A stretch of 64,000 nt of DNA from Xestospongia muta (Eukaryota > Porifera > Demospongiae > Haplosclerida > Petrosiidae): positions 5,316,501-5,380,500 of the forward strand of contig OY848926.1 of NCBI GenBank assembly GCA_963693285.1, given 5' to 3'. Below, in pieces: positions 13,447 through 25,093 of this stretch. Under the pieces are notes generated by a model, which was given only the letters and a program-made list of their open reading frames with translations, was not told the origin of the DNA and made no database searches. Made by a program: the position numbers and the translations under genes. How positions within the stretch are numbered: position 1 is the stretch's first letter; each line of letters opens with the position of its first letter.

Positions 13447-13807
13447 ATGCTGTTCCTGATGGCTGCTCCAGTCAGTACACCACGTGAAAATGCTGTCAAA
13501 TGGCTTATAATTTCAATCCTCATGACCATTATATGTGTTTTTTCTATTTTGTTTTTGCCTGGAATATTATGCTCAATTCCAGCTCTGATATTTGGCATTA
13601 AAGTAAGTTTTTAAACTATTAGATTTCCTTACATCTACAATTACACTCTCTTAGGCTTTGAGAATGTTTGATAATGAAGATGAAGAAGGTGGTAAACGAG
13701 CCACAACAATATCTATGATTCTTAGTTGGATTTCACTAGCAGTGGGACTGCTATCTTGTTTGATACTAACACCTGTTGTGATTATTATAATAGTCAACAG
13801 TATTTGA
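13447..13807 (+). CDS. CD225/dispanin-like membrane protein B
   Basis: Exons 13447-13602 and 13655-13807 join in phase 0 to give 102 residues. It is a close tandem relative of the gene at 12702: MLFLMA start, hydrophobic segment ending PGILCSIPALIFGIK, then ALRMFDNEDEEGGKR and a second hydrophobic segment. The usual GD is ED here. An upstream in-frame Met at 13417 is possible, but the 13447 start matches the paralogue. Function unknown; presumed membrane protein. Confidence 0.8.
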
Positions 13808-14604
13808 TACTGACTACAGATATTCATTGAGTATTTGAACTTTGTCAATAATCAATTTTTTACATATGTAGTATAGTTCACAATGTATTGATATGTCAAT
13901 TGAGAAATTTCAATAATTCCTATGTATGATTAGCAATAATACTGCATCTTATTATTGACAGTCTTGTTTACATGGAGCCATGTAAAAACATGCTATAATT
14001 TATGATCTTATGACATGCAACACAAAGTAAAATATACACACATAATATATTCATATATTATTATGTTGAATATATTAAGTAGTTAAGATAGTATATACAT
14101 ATATTATTATGCTGAATATATTAAGTAGTTAAGATAGTTTTGAAAACTCTAATTCAGACACTAAAAGCAAGATATAAACTCAATAAGAAGATGGAATGAA
14201 TTATTTATTGTCTATACTTTTACTGCATGAACATCAGTAGTAGGTATATATATTGCAAGAATTTATGATAAGGAATAAAATATTCCTTGACAGCTAATTG
14301 TAAATGATTGACAGTTATTAGTTGTTAATATATGACCATAGTACACAACCTATTGTTTGTTATAAATCATATTTTCCTAAATCATTGGTGGCCATTTATC
14401 AATCTATGTTAAACTAATTTTTGAAAACTTTCAGGCACTAAAAATAAAACATAAACTCAAAAAGTTGATCTTTCAAAATCTAAACAAGCAGAGAAGAAGC
14501 AAAGTTTATTCTATTCTTGCCAATTAATAAAAAATATATATATAATCGGTTAATAAAGTGAGTAAGAAGAGGAGAGACTATATGCTGCATTTCGTTCCAA
14601 TATA
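13808..14604. other. Intergenic AT-rich region with short tandem repeat
   Basis: No exon was recognised. A ~42-bp unit containing GAATATATTAAGTAGTTAAG is repeated at about 14060-14136. Confidence 0.5.
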
Positions 14605-16283
14605 ATGGAAGTAAGTGATTGGTATATCTAATAAGTGATGTGATTGTTATCTGTACAGAGAAAACCTGAAATTGTTGAAGCTGTTGCACAGCAAAGAAAT
14701 ACCGACAAAGCAAATAATTTAGAAATCAACACTGAAAACAGCCAGCTGGTAGTTCAGGAGCAGTTATCTATGGTAGATAACAGTGAAGAGGAGAGTGATC
14801 TGTCACCACCATCTTATCATTCATCTCCTTACCTTCCTTCATACAATGAAATTGCTGGAGCCAACTATGAAGGAGCAGACAGTCTGCCACAACACACCAA
14901 TGTGAAATACAGACACTATCATTTCAGGGTATACTTAATTAAGCAATACTTTATATTTGTATTTGTCACAAATGTATCTCACTAAAAGTACCACAGCAAA
15001 AGTAAATGTCATAATTATCAAGGAATGATCAGCAGTGTATACAGAGCATAATTAGAGCCATACCTCTTCAAACTAATAATAAAGTATCATAGGCGGATGA
15101 GGCACTTATATTTTGGGGGGGCTCACACCATAACTATGTAATGAATATGCAGAAACAAATGTACCCATAATGAAGAAACTATGTTTGATATAATCACAAT
15201 CAGTATTACCAACATTAATTTAAAATGTACCAAAGTATTTCCTTTACTCATCATTTACCATAACAAATTCCTTAGCTATTTCAACAAGATCACACTCATT
15301 AGTTATGTATTTGTGTACATGAAGGACCAGACAATTGTTAAGCTGTTTTTCCATCATTGTGGCCTGAAAATATGTCAAAACTTTTGACAGTTTCATCAGC
15401 ACCAATAAGATTAACTTAGATTCTTTTTGTGGGGTAAGTAGAAAGCAATAAAAATTTGTGGGGGGCTGAGCCCCCTCTTTCTAAACATTGGGGGGGGGCT
15501 CTAGCCCCTCCAGCCCCCCCTTCAGCCTCCTATGAGTATTATAATTATATAAGAATAAAAAACAGGGCGTGGCCTGCCTTTCCCTCTCCATGTTAAGTCT
15601 TGTTCTTGTGTTTTGTATTACTACTAACCTGATATATGACCATATCATGTGATTCTGTAAATCTTTTTTAAGGTAATTACACGCCCACCTGTATCTACTA
15701 ACAGACATAGAACATACAATGACTTCAGCGACTATCAGATTGATGGATACTGTATGAAAGAAGTGTCCATTCTGTTGACTATCTTCTGTCTAGTTGCATT
15801 TGTCAACCCATTGGCTCTCTGCTGTACAATGCCAGCATACATCTTAGCCAGAAAGGTACATGTTTATATCAGTTTGTAGGTATTATACACAACATTGCAA
15901 TGTATTAGTAAAACCACACATCAGACTATGTCCCTTTTGAACATAATACTCAGACAATAGGATAGCTTTTTGTATGATGTCTAGACGGCATTATTGCAGG
16001 TGGCATGTTTGTTTAAACTGTACAGTGATGTCACAGTAAACTGAGATCAAAGATATGTCTATCTTAGAATAGACATATCTGTGATCTCATCATGACATCA
16101 CAGTCATTTTAGTCAGCTGTAATATTGTACAGGTTTTTTATATTATTATTATAGTCTATGAAAACTACAGATGAAGATAAAACACTGCAATATACAAGAC
16201 ATGCTCTTCTATTTAATCTTGCTTCATTAATCAGTCCATTTATTTTTTATGGCATTATTGGATCAATGAGTAGACTGTTCTAA
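14605..16283 (+). CDS. CD225-like protein C with acidic, Tyr/Pro-rich N-terminus
   Basis: Four exons, 14605-14610, 14659-14928, 15673-15855 and 16155-16283, give 195 residues with phase-0 junctions. Exon 1 encodes only Met-Glu. The N-terminal ~110 residues are soluble, acidic and rich in Ser, Pro and Tyr (SPPSYHSSPYLPSYNEI), with a PPxY-type motif. The first hydrophobic segment ends NPLALCCTMPAYILARK. The last exon carries the second (NLASLISPFIFYGIIGSM). The A-x-x-x-GD motif is replaced by SMKTTDEDKT, so this is a diverged member. Intron 2 contains a mobile element (15088-15534) and intron 3 a long hairpin. A poly(A) signal is at 16497-16502. Confidence 0.82.
15088..15534. mobile_element. 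Short non-autonomous element, CATAGG termini, 5-bp duplication
   Basis: The element begins CATAGGCGGATGAGG and ends CTTCAGCCTCCTATG, imperfect inverted termini of about 15 bp. It is flanked by AGTAT direct repeats (15083-15087 and 15535-15539). G-runs and C-runs lie near the ends. Both end segments match the longer copy at 44788-47447, which has 2.2 kb more inside. No transposase frame is present. Confidence 0.82.
16026..16102. repeat. Long inverted repeat in intron of gene C
   Basis: Arms of about 34 bases (core GATATGTCTAT / ATAGACATATC) are separated by a short loop and extend, with mismatches, to GATGTCA / TGACATC. It could form a hairpin in the pre-mRNA. Confidence 0.75.
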
Positions 16284-17006
16284 CAATGTCATACTTGTTA
16301 TTATAGTCTGTCCAAGTTCGTTATTTCATGGGATGTAGAGTGATGACTAGTATAATTACTATATCATTGATCATAATTTTATTATCTATTTGTACACGTG
16401 TATTACAATTTGTAAATCTGTATGTAATTTGTAATATGTATTGAATACACAATATGACGTAACTAGTGTTTACAGAAACATATTAGTATTTTGCAAAATA
16501 AAATGTTTTCTCTTAAAGACAGACGTACATCCTCCCTTGAATTCAATTCCCGATATGTAAACATGTTTTGGGACAAACAAAACTCTAATAGTTTATGTCT
16601 ATACACTTGGTCCAAATGTTGATTCCATAATTTGTACATGTCTCATGAGTCCATGTACTACTAATGTTTTTATAATGCGATTAGGATGTTTATAAACTGT
16701 ACATTATTGAGAAAGTTCATATTGAGTTACATTATTTCCAGCAGTAATAATTATTCAAGACAAACTATAAGAAACAAAACAGTAAAAACACTCTAGAATA
16801 ATAACAACGAGATTTAACTAATAGTAACAATGACAGTCTGCAAACATGAAAATAAATAATAACAGGGCCTCGTAATTAAGAAATATGAGGGCTCCAGATA
16901 ATAATTAACAATACGATTAGTAATATACATAATATATATATTATACCACAATGTTACAATACAAATAATAGTTTGACTACTTCATAAAGTCAACATATGA
17001 TTTGTT
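16284..17006. other. Convergent intergenic region
   Basis: This lies between the plus-strand gene C and the first minus-strand CD225 gene. Apart from the AATAAA at 16497-16502 I see no gene or structured element. Confidence 0.5.
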
Positions 17007-17739
17007 TTAACTATGATAGTATTTGCTGAGCAATACACAACTACCTACAATGAAACTCAGCAGGGTTATAATGCCACCAACCAGAGCACCAATATTACAC
17101 CAAAAAGACTTTGATCTATTTCTAGACATCCCAACAAAATCATGCTTGGCATCTGCAGCTTGAGCCTATAGTGGAAACATTGCAATAAGTGACTGAATAC
17201 ATTAACACATTCCGAAACAGCTTATACTGTCGTTACATTGACAAGCATTATCACTTACACGAAAGGAGTAAACAATAGCAGGAATAGAGCACAATAAAGA
17301 AATCCAGCCACCAGTGATGCAACAGAAAATAGTAAGAAAGACTGAAACACAAAGATGGTGATCTCTTTTCTCATTTTGCGTGGTTACATGAAAGCCCTAC
17401 AGTGATCATTAGGTTCTCAACAGTTGTACTGACAGTGCAGGCTGTAACTAATGATCTTACCATTTCTATGGAGTCTTGAACTGGTGGTCCATCCAATGGC
17501 TGATAGGGTGGAGGACGATCATATCTGATAACAGGTTGATATTCTGCAACAAAGAATCACTATATGAGTGTGCACAATTTGAATTCTTACCTGGCTGTAT
17601 TTAATATGAAACCAGAGGTAACAGCATGCAAGGAAGACAATTAAATTAGTGAAATTATATAGATTTTTACCTTTTCTGTTACTACTGAAGTATATGGCGG
17701 AGGTAGAAGAATTACTTCGGTTACTTCTGTAGCAGTCAT
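17007..17739 (-). CDS. CD225-like membrane protein G1
   Basis: Proposed exons: 17739-17671, a 4-nt microexon 17594-17591, 17543-17461, 17396-17259 and 17165-17007. The N-terminus has two PPxY-like motifs (LPPPYTS, RPPPYQP). The first hydrophobic segment ends ISLLCSIPAIVYSFR; the last exon begins AQAADAKHDF, where the usual GD is HD, followed by a second membrane segment. Phases match only if the microexon (CCAG) is used. The frame is open upstream of 17739, so the true start may be earlier. PPxY motifs recruit NEDD4-type ubiquitin ligases in known proteins such as IFITM3. Confidence 0.7.
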
Positions 17740-17981
17740 CTCGTTTATCACTGAATAAGGTGTGGCTCGCACAGCTGTTAAAAAGGGGGTGGGACTCGTA
17801 GCAGCTGCAAAATATTCTTACAAAATTTTTATTCCGCGATAAGACCCCTTTTGTCAGACTATTGAGACTAAATCACAATTAATTTTTAATATCATTACCA
17901 GTAAAGTCATAGGGAGTAAAATATATATATATATATTTATATATCTCAAAACCAGTTCACAAAAAATTTAAATTTGCCCGT

Positions 17982-19670
17982 TCATGAGGTAGCATTTCCT
18001 ACAGCAATTGCTATAACAACAAGACAAAAACATGTAGCCCCAGTCACAACACCGCACAAGTCCAGGATAAGAGCAATACGAGCATTTTTCTCCATGGTAA
18101 CCCGATCACCTCTTGCTTCAGCTTCCTGGGCCTAATAAACAATACATAATACAATGACAATAACAATTAGTCAATTAATTATGGGTTAGGCATTTGGAGG
18201 TATTGGTAAATAGTATGAGAGTCACACAGCCCTGTAAATATAAGTAGATAATGTTTGATGATCAGTGATCTTCACATATGCATATCTATGTTTGAGTTTT
18301 GAGATCTAAAGAGAGTCTAAAGACTGTATCGTTAGCAGCTCCTCAGCTAACTATAGTATCCAATACTTTATTGATCTTTTCTAAGTAACAATTTATTAAA
18401 GACTATTATTATTGTACATTGTACATTTCTTACTTACATTAATAGCAAAGAAAATAGCAGGTATTGTGCAGAGAAGTGTTGGCCAACCACAGGCAATAAA
18501 ACAAATGATTGAAATCAACACAGACAGCAAGAGATGGTGATCTCCAGTTCCATAGCGACGCTCATAAACAACATAGCTAGGTTGTTGTGTCACAATAACA
18601 GTAGTTGACTAATAAATGAAACATAGGATATCATTATGATGGAGAGATGTCAACAAGTTTATGTTTGAAAAATATTATCCTATATATAATTGTTTTGGAA
18701 GACACTGACTTCACAGTGAAACACGAACTAGAGCTACAAAGATGTATAATTAGTAGGAGTGTCTGTGGAGGTCTATAGCTATAGAATACTAGAAATATAG
18801 CCAGAGAAGCAAGCTAGCGTGAAGCTTTGAGTATTGTCAGTCAGTCACACCCATTGTCATAGGGTTCACAGTCAGGGTTAATAAAATTTATTGGTTGCTA
18901 TATGTGTTGGAGGTTAAAGGATGTGGTTTCCTTTCATTTGTCATTTTAATTGTTGCATACAACCATACAATAAAACAAAACAAACCTATCTCTAGTACCC
19001 ACACACACACACATGTATATACATAACACATGGTCCAAAACAACTATAGGGTTATTGCATGTGACAGACAATAAAAACTAGTACATTCCCAACCATAAAA
19101 GTAACAGGTAGTAGAAAGGGTTAATGGTTTTAAAAAATAAGAAATTCTTGAAGTAGTAAGTCTATATATTAATATTACAATCCTAGAAGCTAAATCAACA
19201 TCTAGCTATAGGCTACAACTAAAAAATGACTTCCTTATAGTCGTACACTCTAGATCAGGGTCCAGCATATGTGTATATAGACTTTGCAACTTTAGATAAG
19301 TCTTGTGGTCATGTTAGTTGGTAAAGTTATTATAAGTTAAGCTTAAACTGCACCAGTAGAAACAAGTTTACGGTAATCAGTACTGTACATGTACTTACAT
19401 GAGGGGCAGGACCAGCAGATTGGTATTGTGGTGGAGCTGTATTGACAAATTATTAATAACAAATGATATCTTATTATTGTGTGTTACCTTCTTTCTGAAG
19501 ACCAAACAAAGGACAAAGCCAAAGAAAACAAGATGAGAATCAGTACATAAAACAAACAAACAAAAGTTCAACTTACATAATTTGTTGTTGAAGGAGATGT
19601 AAGTGGATGCTTGTCTGTATATGTAAAGAAAGAAGAGTGAGATACAATGACAGGATAACTTACCAGACAT
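17982..19670 (-). CDS. CD225-like membrane protein G2 with 7-nt microexon
   Basis: Six exons: 19670-19664, 19614-19577, 19494-19488 (7 nt), 19436-19399, 18608-18438 and 18131-17982. They give 136 residues in a consistent frame. The N-terminus reads MSDKHPLTSPSTTNYKEAPP; the second hydrophobic exon has IACGWPTLLCTIPAIFFAIN; the last exon begins AQEAEARGDRVTMEKNARIA, the conserved loop with GD. Cysteines around the first hydrophobic segment could be palmitoylated, as in IFITM proteins, but that is inference. Confidence 0.83.
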
Positions 19671-19807
19671 CTTTGCAAGTTGGCTGTGTTATTGTTGACT
19701 TGCTAGATTGCTGATTGTACTTGCAAATCACGTGGTTTATATTATGAATTAATTAATATTGTAATTGTATTCATATTATAATATATAGAACAATAACATC
19801 TCTTTTA

Positions 19808-20600
19808 TTAAGAAGGAATATTATCGTCTACTAGACTGAAATGAACAATCAAGACAAGTACAACTATAACAAATGATAAAATGTAAAAAACAATAGCAAA
19901 TAAATTCAATTGAACAGCTGTCAACACAGCTTGTTCAGCTCTTTCATGGTTTCCATCAGCTTCAGCATCTTTAGCCTGTAAGTAACATTCATAGATAATA
20001 ACAAGAGTTGAATAATTACTTAAATATAAGCAGACAGAAACTAGATGCATTTTGCATAGAGCATGATAGATAGCTAATATATATACTCTATAAAATTTTA
20101 GTCCTGCAATACTAATCTTTTGGAAGGAGTGAACTTAAGAGGCTATACTTATTATACTTACTGTAACAGAATAGAATATTGCAGGTATAGTGCAGATGAG
20201 ACTCCACCAAGCACCACAGACACAGCACAAAAATGTCATTACTACTGACAAGATTAGGTAATGTTGTCCTCGACCATATTTATATCTTGGAACATATTGT
20301 GTATTTTGAATTGACTGAGTGGGTTGATCTTGTACACTAGGACGTATTTCTTGATTCTACAATGAGTAGGATGCTATACAACTGAACTTTGAACTATATT
20401 TAAACTATAATAAACACTAGCTTATAGCAGGGATTAATTTTTAGGCAAGTATTTGTTTATTTGTTGTACTTGCCTCTAGATCTGAAGAATCATCTCTATA
20501 ATCTCCAATCTGTGTCAATAAAGGTTGCTGTTCTATATATTTAAAGGATATTTTCATATTTAGAGAGAGATTTAGAATTTAGCTTACCTCTTGCAGTCAT
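19808..20600 (-). CDS. CD225-like membrane protein G3
   Basis: Four exons: 20600-20588, 20532-20474, 20356-20162 and 19975-19808, 144 residues. The N-terminus MTAREQQPLLTQIGD carries an acidic-dileucine-like signal. The first hydrophobic segment includes CCVCGAWWSLICTIPAIFYS; the last exon reads AKDAEADGNHERAEQAV, with GN in place of GD. The intron after 20474 begins GCAAGT, a GC-AG intron; the other introns are GT-AG. Unlike its neighbours there is no clear PPxY motif. Confidence 0.82.
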
Positions 20601-21047
20601 GATAAAGTTTAGGCGGAGCTGACAGCTTGCAACTCCGAGAGCAATGAATAATAAACAGCCACACCTTATCGCATCAGCAATGCATAGAGTGGAATTTAAT
20701 ACTATTCTCTAGATCCTAAACTATAAACATCAAAACCTAAACGCATTAATTTCACACTAAACTACAGCGTTTGTCACTGGAACTCTAGACACTACCTAAA
20801 GTGTTTATCTGTCAAATAAAAACCAATATTTTACTTAATATTTAAGGTTTAGGAAGTTGGAATCAAAGCAATATTACACACCAAAGTATTGGTTAACAAA
20901 CACTGCGACAAAATCTATTATTATATTACATCAACATTGTTTTAAGTATCATAATTAGAAAAGCAAACCAAAAATTACAAGTAAATCCAAAGACATTATG
21001 AGATTGTCTCATTGTTTATTTGATGCCTTGGAGCATTGACGATCACG
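20601..21047. other. Intergenic region between G3 and G4
   Basis: Probable promoter of G3 and 3' flank of G4. No further exon or element was recognised. Confidence 0.5.
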
Positions 21048-22907
21048 TCAAACATTTGTTGCAATAATAGCAATAACAAGACATGTCCAGGTAACTGCAT
21101 AGGTAACACAAGCACCGATGTTAAGATACAGTGCTATGCGATGATTGGTTTCCATAGCATTGTGGTCACCTCGTGCCTCAGCCTCCTGAGCCTAAAATGA
21201 TATTAAAAGACAAAGGTCATGAAATATGTGGACACTGATTCAGACAAATATAAATTGAAAATAAAAATAAAATTGAAATGAAAGCAAACTTTATAGTTAT
21301 CACACATAATTTAATGGAAAGTTATTATACAGATCGTTATCATATCTTATCAAACTGCAGACTTTAAAGTACATGTAATAATAATAATATGTTTATATAA
21401 AGTTAAGCATCACTCACATGAATAGCATAGAAAATAGCTGGTATAGTACAGAATAAAGCCCACCATGTACCACAAAAGAAACAGACGAAACTTAATATAA
21501 TGGACAATAAAAGAAAATGGTCTCCTGAGCCATAATGTCGTGTATAGATGACAGGAGCTGGTTGAGTCATGACAACAACATTCTGAAAATAAAAATAAAC
21601 TTATATCTTATAATACTATTGTCATACATGTTGCTGTTGTTGTACAGGGGCACCTTGATATCCATATGGAGGAGGTGGAGCTATGGAATGAGATTATGAT
21701 TACTAATTGGCTTTTGTTACTTTTAGTGTATTTAAATAGAACAATGTACTATAACAATATAATAACAGATAATACATATATGTATATAATAGGTAACCAA
21801 GGAAACGACCTCAGATCATATATTATATATAATATATATATATGTATATAATAAGCAACCAAGGAAATGACCTCAGACTTATGGCTTCTATCTAATAAAC
21901 AGTTTATACAGTAGTATTCTGCATTAAACTGCCTAAGCCAGTCTATTTAATTGCACAATCAGCATTAAAGGAACATGTATTGGTCAAGAAATCAGGTAAT
22001 ACAATTAAAGACCTAGTTAGTTATGTCGTTTATAATATTTTGATTTTGTCTATGAAATAAAACAAAACATTTAGCAGGGGTGTGCATATGGCGCTTATTT
22101 TAACTCTTCTTATTGGCCGGTAGCACCAGTGCACTAAAAATCTGCGCCAAACTGCTGCTTAGCTAGATTATTAGGCAGATTTATGGGGGCAGAGTTAGCA
22201 AGCACGTGATGGCTGAGAGATGGAAAGAGAAAGGGACGGGCACGCTGACATTGTTTGGATTTGGATTATCCAGCGGATCTTGTACCTCTACTGTAAACAC
22301 ACACCTGATACTTTTCCTTTTTTCCGCTGCTTGGATTGAATTTCATTGTTTTTAAAAATAAACAGTCAATTTAGCTAGTAGTCTATATTTTAAAGAATGC
22401 CTAAACGATGCTATGGGCATGTAGCCCCAGCTTCAAATTTGGGGCTGCAAGAGCAGCTCCAGGAAATTTTACCTTGCACACTCCTGATTTATTATGATAT
22501 ATATAATTTACTTCTAGCTAGTTAGACTAAAGAAAGACCAACATATTCTGTCTTGGTAAAGGTGGACAAACTTATTATACAGTTATTTATAAGTCGTGAT
22601 ATTCTGCCATTATTGACACAATCATTAATTTCAATTGATAGCAAGTAGGTTCAACAGGTGATTGTAAACCAAGTAATACAGTAAAAAGGATTGCACGAAT
22701 TTTAACACACTCACCTTGTTGAGGTGGATAATGGGCCTGTGGAGGAGGAGGATAGGCCTATGATACAATAGAGTGTAATAGAAGATTATATATTATTATT
22801 AGAACTTACTGGCTGAACCAAGGGCTGTTTGTCACCTATAATATGAAAGCAGTAAATGATCAACATACATTGATAGTTCTAAAGATTTAAACAAACTAAC
22901 CGTCCAT
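21048..22907 (-). CDS. CD225-like membrane protein G4
   Basis: Six exons: 22907-22901, 22835-22810, 22757-22715, 21680-21628, 21582-21418 and 21191-21048, 145 residues. Order: MDGDKQPLVQP, two Pro/Tyr-rich exons (AYPPPPQAHYPPQQ; APPPPYGYQGAP, with PPxY), an exon with VMTQPAPVIYTRHYGSGDHF and the first hydrophobic segment (CFFCGTWWALFCTIPAIFYA), and AQEAEARGDHNAMETNHRIA plus a second membrane segment. The third intron holds a hAT-like insertion (22075-22486). Parts of this gene reappear as broken pieces at about 25.9-26.8 and 30.1-31.0 kb. Confidence 0.88.
22075..22486. mobile_element. hAT-like non-autonomous element in G4 intron
   Basis: The termini CAGGGGTGTGCATATGG and CCTTGCACACTCCTG form inverted repeats beginning CAGGxGTGTGCA, typical of hAT superfamily elements. 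Duplicated intron sequence at about 26.7 kb and 30.9 kb lacks the insert, which shows the boundaries. An exact 8-bp target duplication is not clear. Confidence 0.75.
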
Positions 22908-23109
22908 AATTTGCTGCACAGACTAGAATTTAACAAAAATACTTAGAAGGCAATTAATGCAGGTTCATACCCAAACGCCCACATACGTGTAGGAATAATT
23001 CAAAATTTGTAAAAAAATTATACTTTAAATGTGTGAACACGTGACAAGAGCATTTCTTATATGCATAAACAACAAAAATATATATATAAAGAAGTCCCAG
23101 TTAGATAAT

Positions 23110-24034
23110 TCATTTATAACAGTAACGATAACCATTATTATAATAACAGTAATAGGAGGAGGCGTTCGCTATAGCAACTGCACGAACTGTAATTAAGATA
23201 ATCAGAAAAACCCAGGTGACAATGTAAGTTGCAATAGCACCAATGTTGAGATACAGTGCTATACGATGATTTCTTGCCATTTCAATATGATCACCTCGTG
23301 ATTCAGCCTCCTGAGCCTGTAAAAAAGGACGAATGATTAGTAAACAGGTTAAATAGATAACAAAAACAACAATAACTCCTAATGCCAAACTAACTAGAAG
23401 CTATTACTACAAAACACTAATTGTTATTGATTGAGAAGACTTTGGTTTGTTTAATTGTTTGTTATGAGTAAACTTTTGCTTACATTGATGGCAAAGAAAA
23501 TAGCAGGTATAGTACATAATAGAGCCCACCATGTGCCACAAAAGCAACATATGAAACTAAAGACAATGGACAGTGCTAGAAAATGGTCTCCTGAGCCATA
23601 ATGACGTTGGTAGACCACAGGAGCTGGTTGAGTCACAACAACAGTCTGAAATAAAATAACAAGTTATCATTCCATAATACAGGAAGTTAATAAAATGTTT
23701 TATGCAATGCATACACATACGTGACTAGTTTGCTGTTGAGGTGGTGCTTGATATGCATATGTTGGAGGTGGAGCTACAGAGTGAGGTAGAGCACTTCCTG
23801 TACACCTACAAACAAAAAAGTTAGCACTTACCATTTGAAGGTGGATAGCCACCATAATTTTGAGGTGGAGGAGCATATGCCTGTGAAGTAAGAAAATAAC
23901 AACTATTATTGCTGACTATGCTCTGACTTACAGGAGGAGGTGGTTGCATCAAAGGTTGTTTATCACCTATTATTTAGAGTTATAAGAGAATGAATTTATT
24001 TGTCATTTATATTTAATGACCTCTTACCATCCAT
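23110..24034 (-). CDS. CD225-like membrane protein G5
   Basis: Six exons: 24034-24028, 23966-23932, 23880-23832, 23773-23721, 23645-23484 and 23316-23110, 170 residues. Order: MDGDKQPLMQPPPP; AYAPPPQNYGGYPPSN; APPPTYAYQAPPQQQ; TVVVTQPAPVVYQRHYGSGD with the first hydrophobic segment (CCFCGTWWALLCTIPAIFFA); then AQEAESRGDHIEMARNHRIA and the second segment. The tail after it is Tyr-rich (SSYYCYYNNGYRYCYK). All introns are GT-AG with consistent phases. It is the best intact reference for the copies to its right. Confidence 0.9.
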
Positions 24035-24240
24035 ATTTGCCGTAGACAAAGAACTAGTAGTTGAGAACGACCCTAACAGACTGCGAACAAAAGAGGACAG
24101 CTGACGTAGCGGAAATGTGACTCTTATGAATATTTTGTACAAGTTAATTATTGGTTAATCAAGACGTCATAGTTATATTCAAAAATTACTGAAGCACATG
24201 GTTTAGAGTTTCTCAATTCACATATTTATCGTTTGTTACT

Positions 24241-24720
24241 TTATGATCGATAAAAATGGACAAGATAAACAATAATACCAATAGTGATAGCTAGATCAAA
24301 AACAAATCCAACAATATTCAGACCGAGAACAGTTAGACAATTGGTTTGCATGGCTTCCCTATTTTCATGCATCTCAACTTCATGAGGCTGTATATAAAAG
24401 TATAGCAACTTCATCATATAAATCTGAATAATTAACTAATAGTAATTGGTGAATCATAACTGATATAAAATTCTTCTAAATATAGATAGACACTGTCTAT
24501 AGATATTGAGTAGGGGATCCCATAGCGAGGATTCCGAATGTAGATGGTGTATTATAAATGGTTTCACTAACCACTCACCTTTACTGCAAAACTATAGCTG
24601 GTATGATACAACATAGAGCTGGCCATGGGCATACAATACACCGGAGCATAGTATGAACTATAGACAAAGTAAAAACTTTGTCACTGGGTGGAGGAATATG
24701 ACTGTGTCTATGATTGATAT
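24241..24720 (-). pseudogene. CD225 pseudogene, last two exons only
   Basis: A last exon at 24387-24241 reads PHEVEMHENREAMQTN and stays open, but the RGD of its relative at 34555 is HEN. The upstream hydrophobic exon (about 24720-24590; WPALCCIIPAI) has a one-base deletion just before its donor, which breaks the frame. No first exons were found. Confidence 0.7.
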
Positions 24721-25093
24721 ATATATAAAGCTGTGTCACTATGTTATGGGGACCAGTGTATTCCTATATATAATATGATATATTCCTATATAATTATAAC
24801 ATTATTATTATTTTAATTATTATTATTATTATCAGAACTTTCTGGCTGAACCAAGGGCTGCTTGTCACCTATAATAACAAAAGTAGTAAACGATGAACAT
24901 ACATTGATAGCTCTAAAGACTTAAACCAAACTAATAATGATAACAACTAATTATACATAATCATTAGTATACGCTTACTCTTGTTTATTTATAAAGTTTA
25001 ATAATGTATATTCACAGTACCATTTTATACATATTAACACAAACAACACTCATAAAGTGTGTTATTTGGTGAGTAAAAAATTAACAATAAGTA

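Noticed and set aside
15181..15387. Open frame shared by both CATAGG-ended elements (also 47118-47300)
   Set aside because: Too short for a transposase, and frame and length differ between the copies; shared ends explain the similarity.
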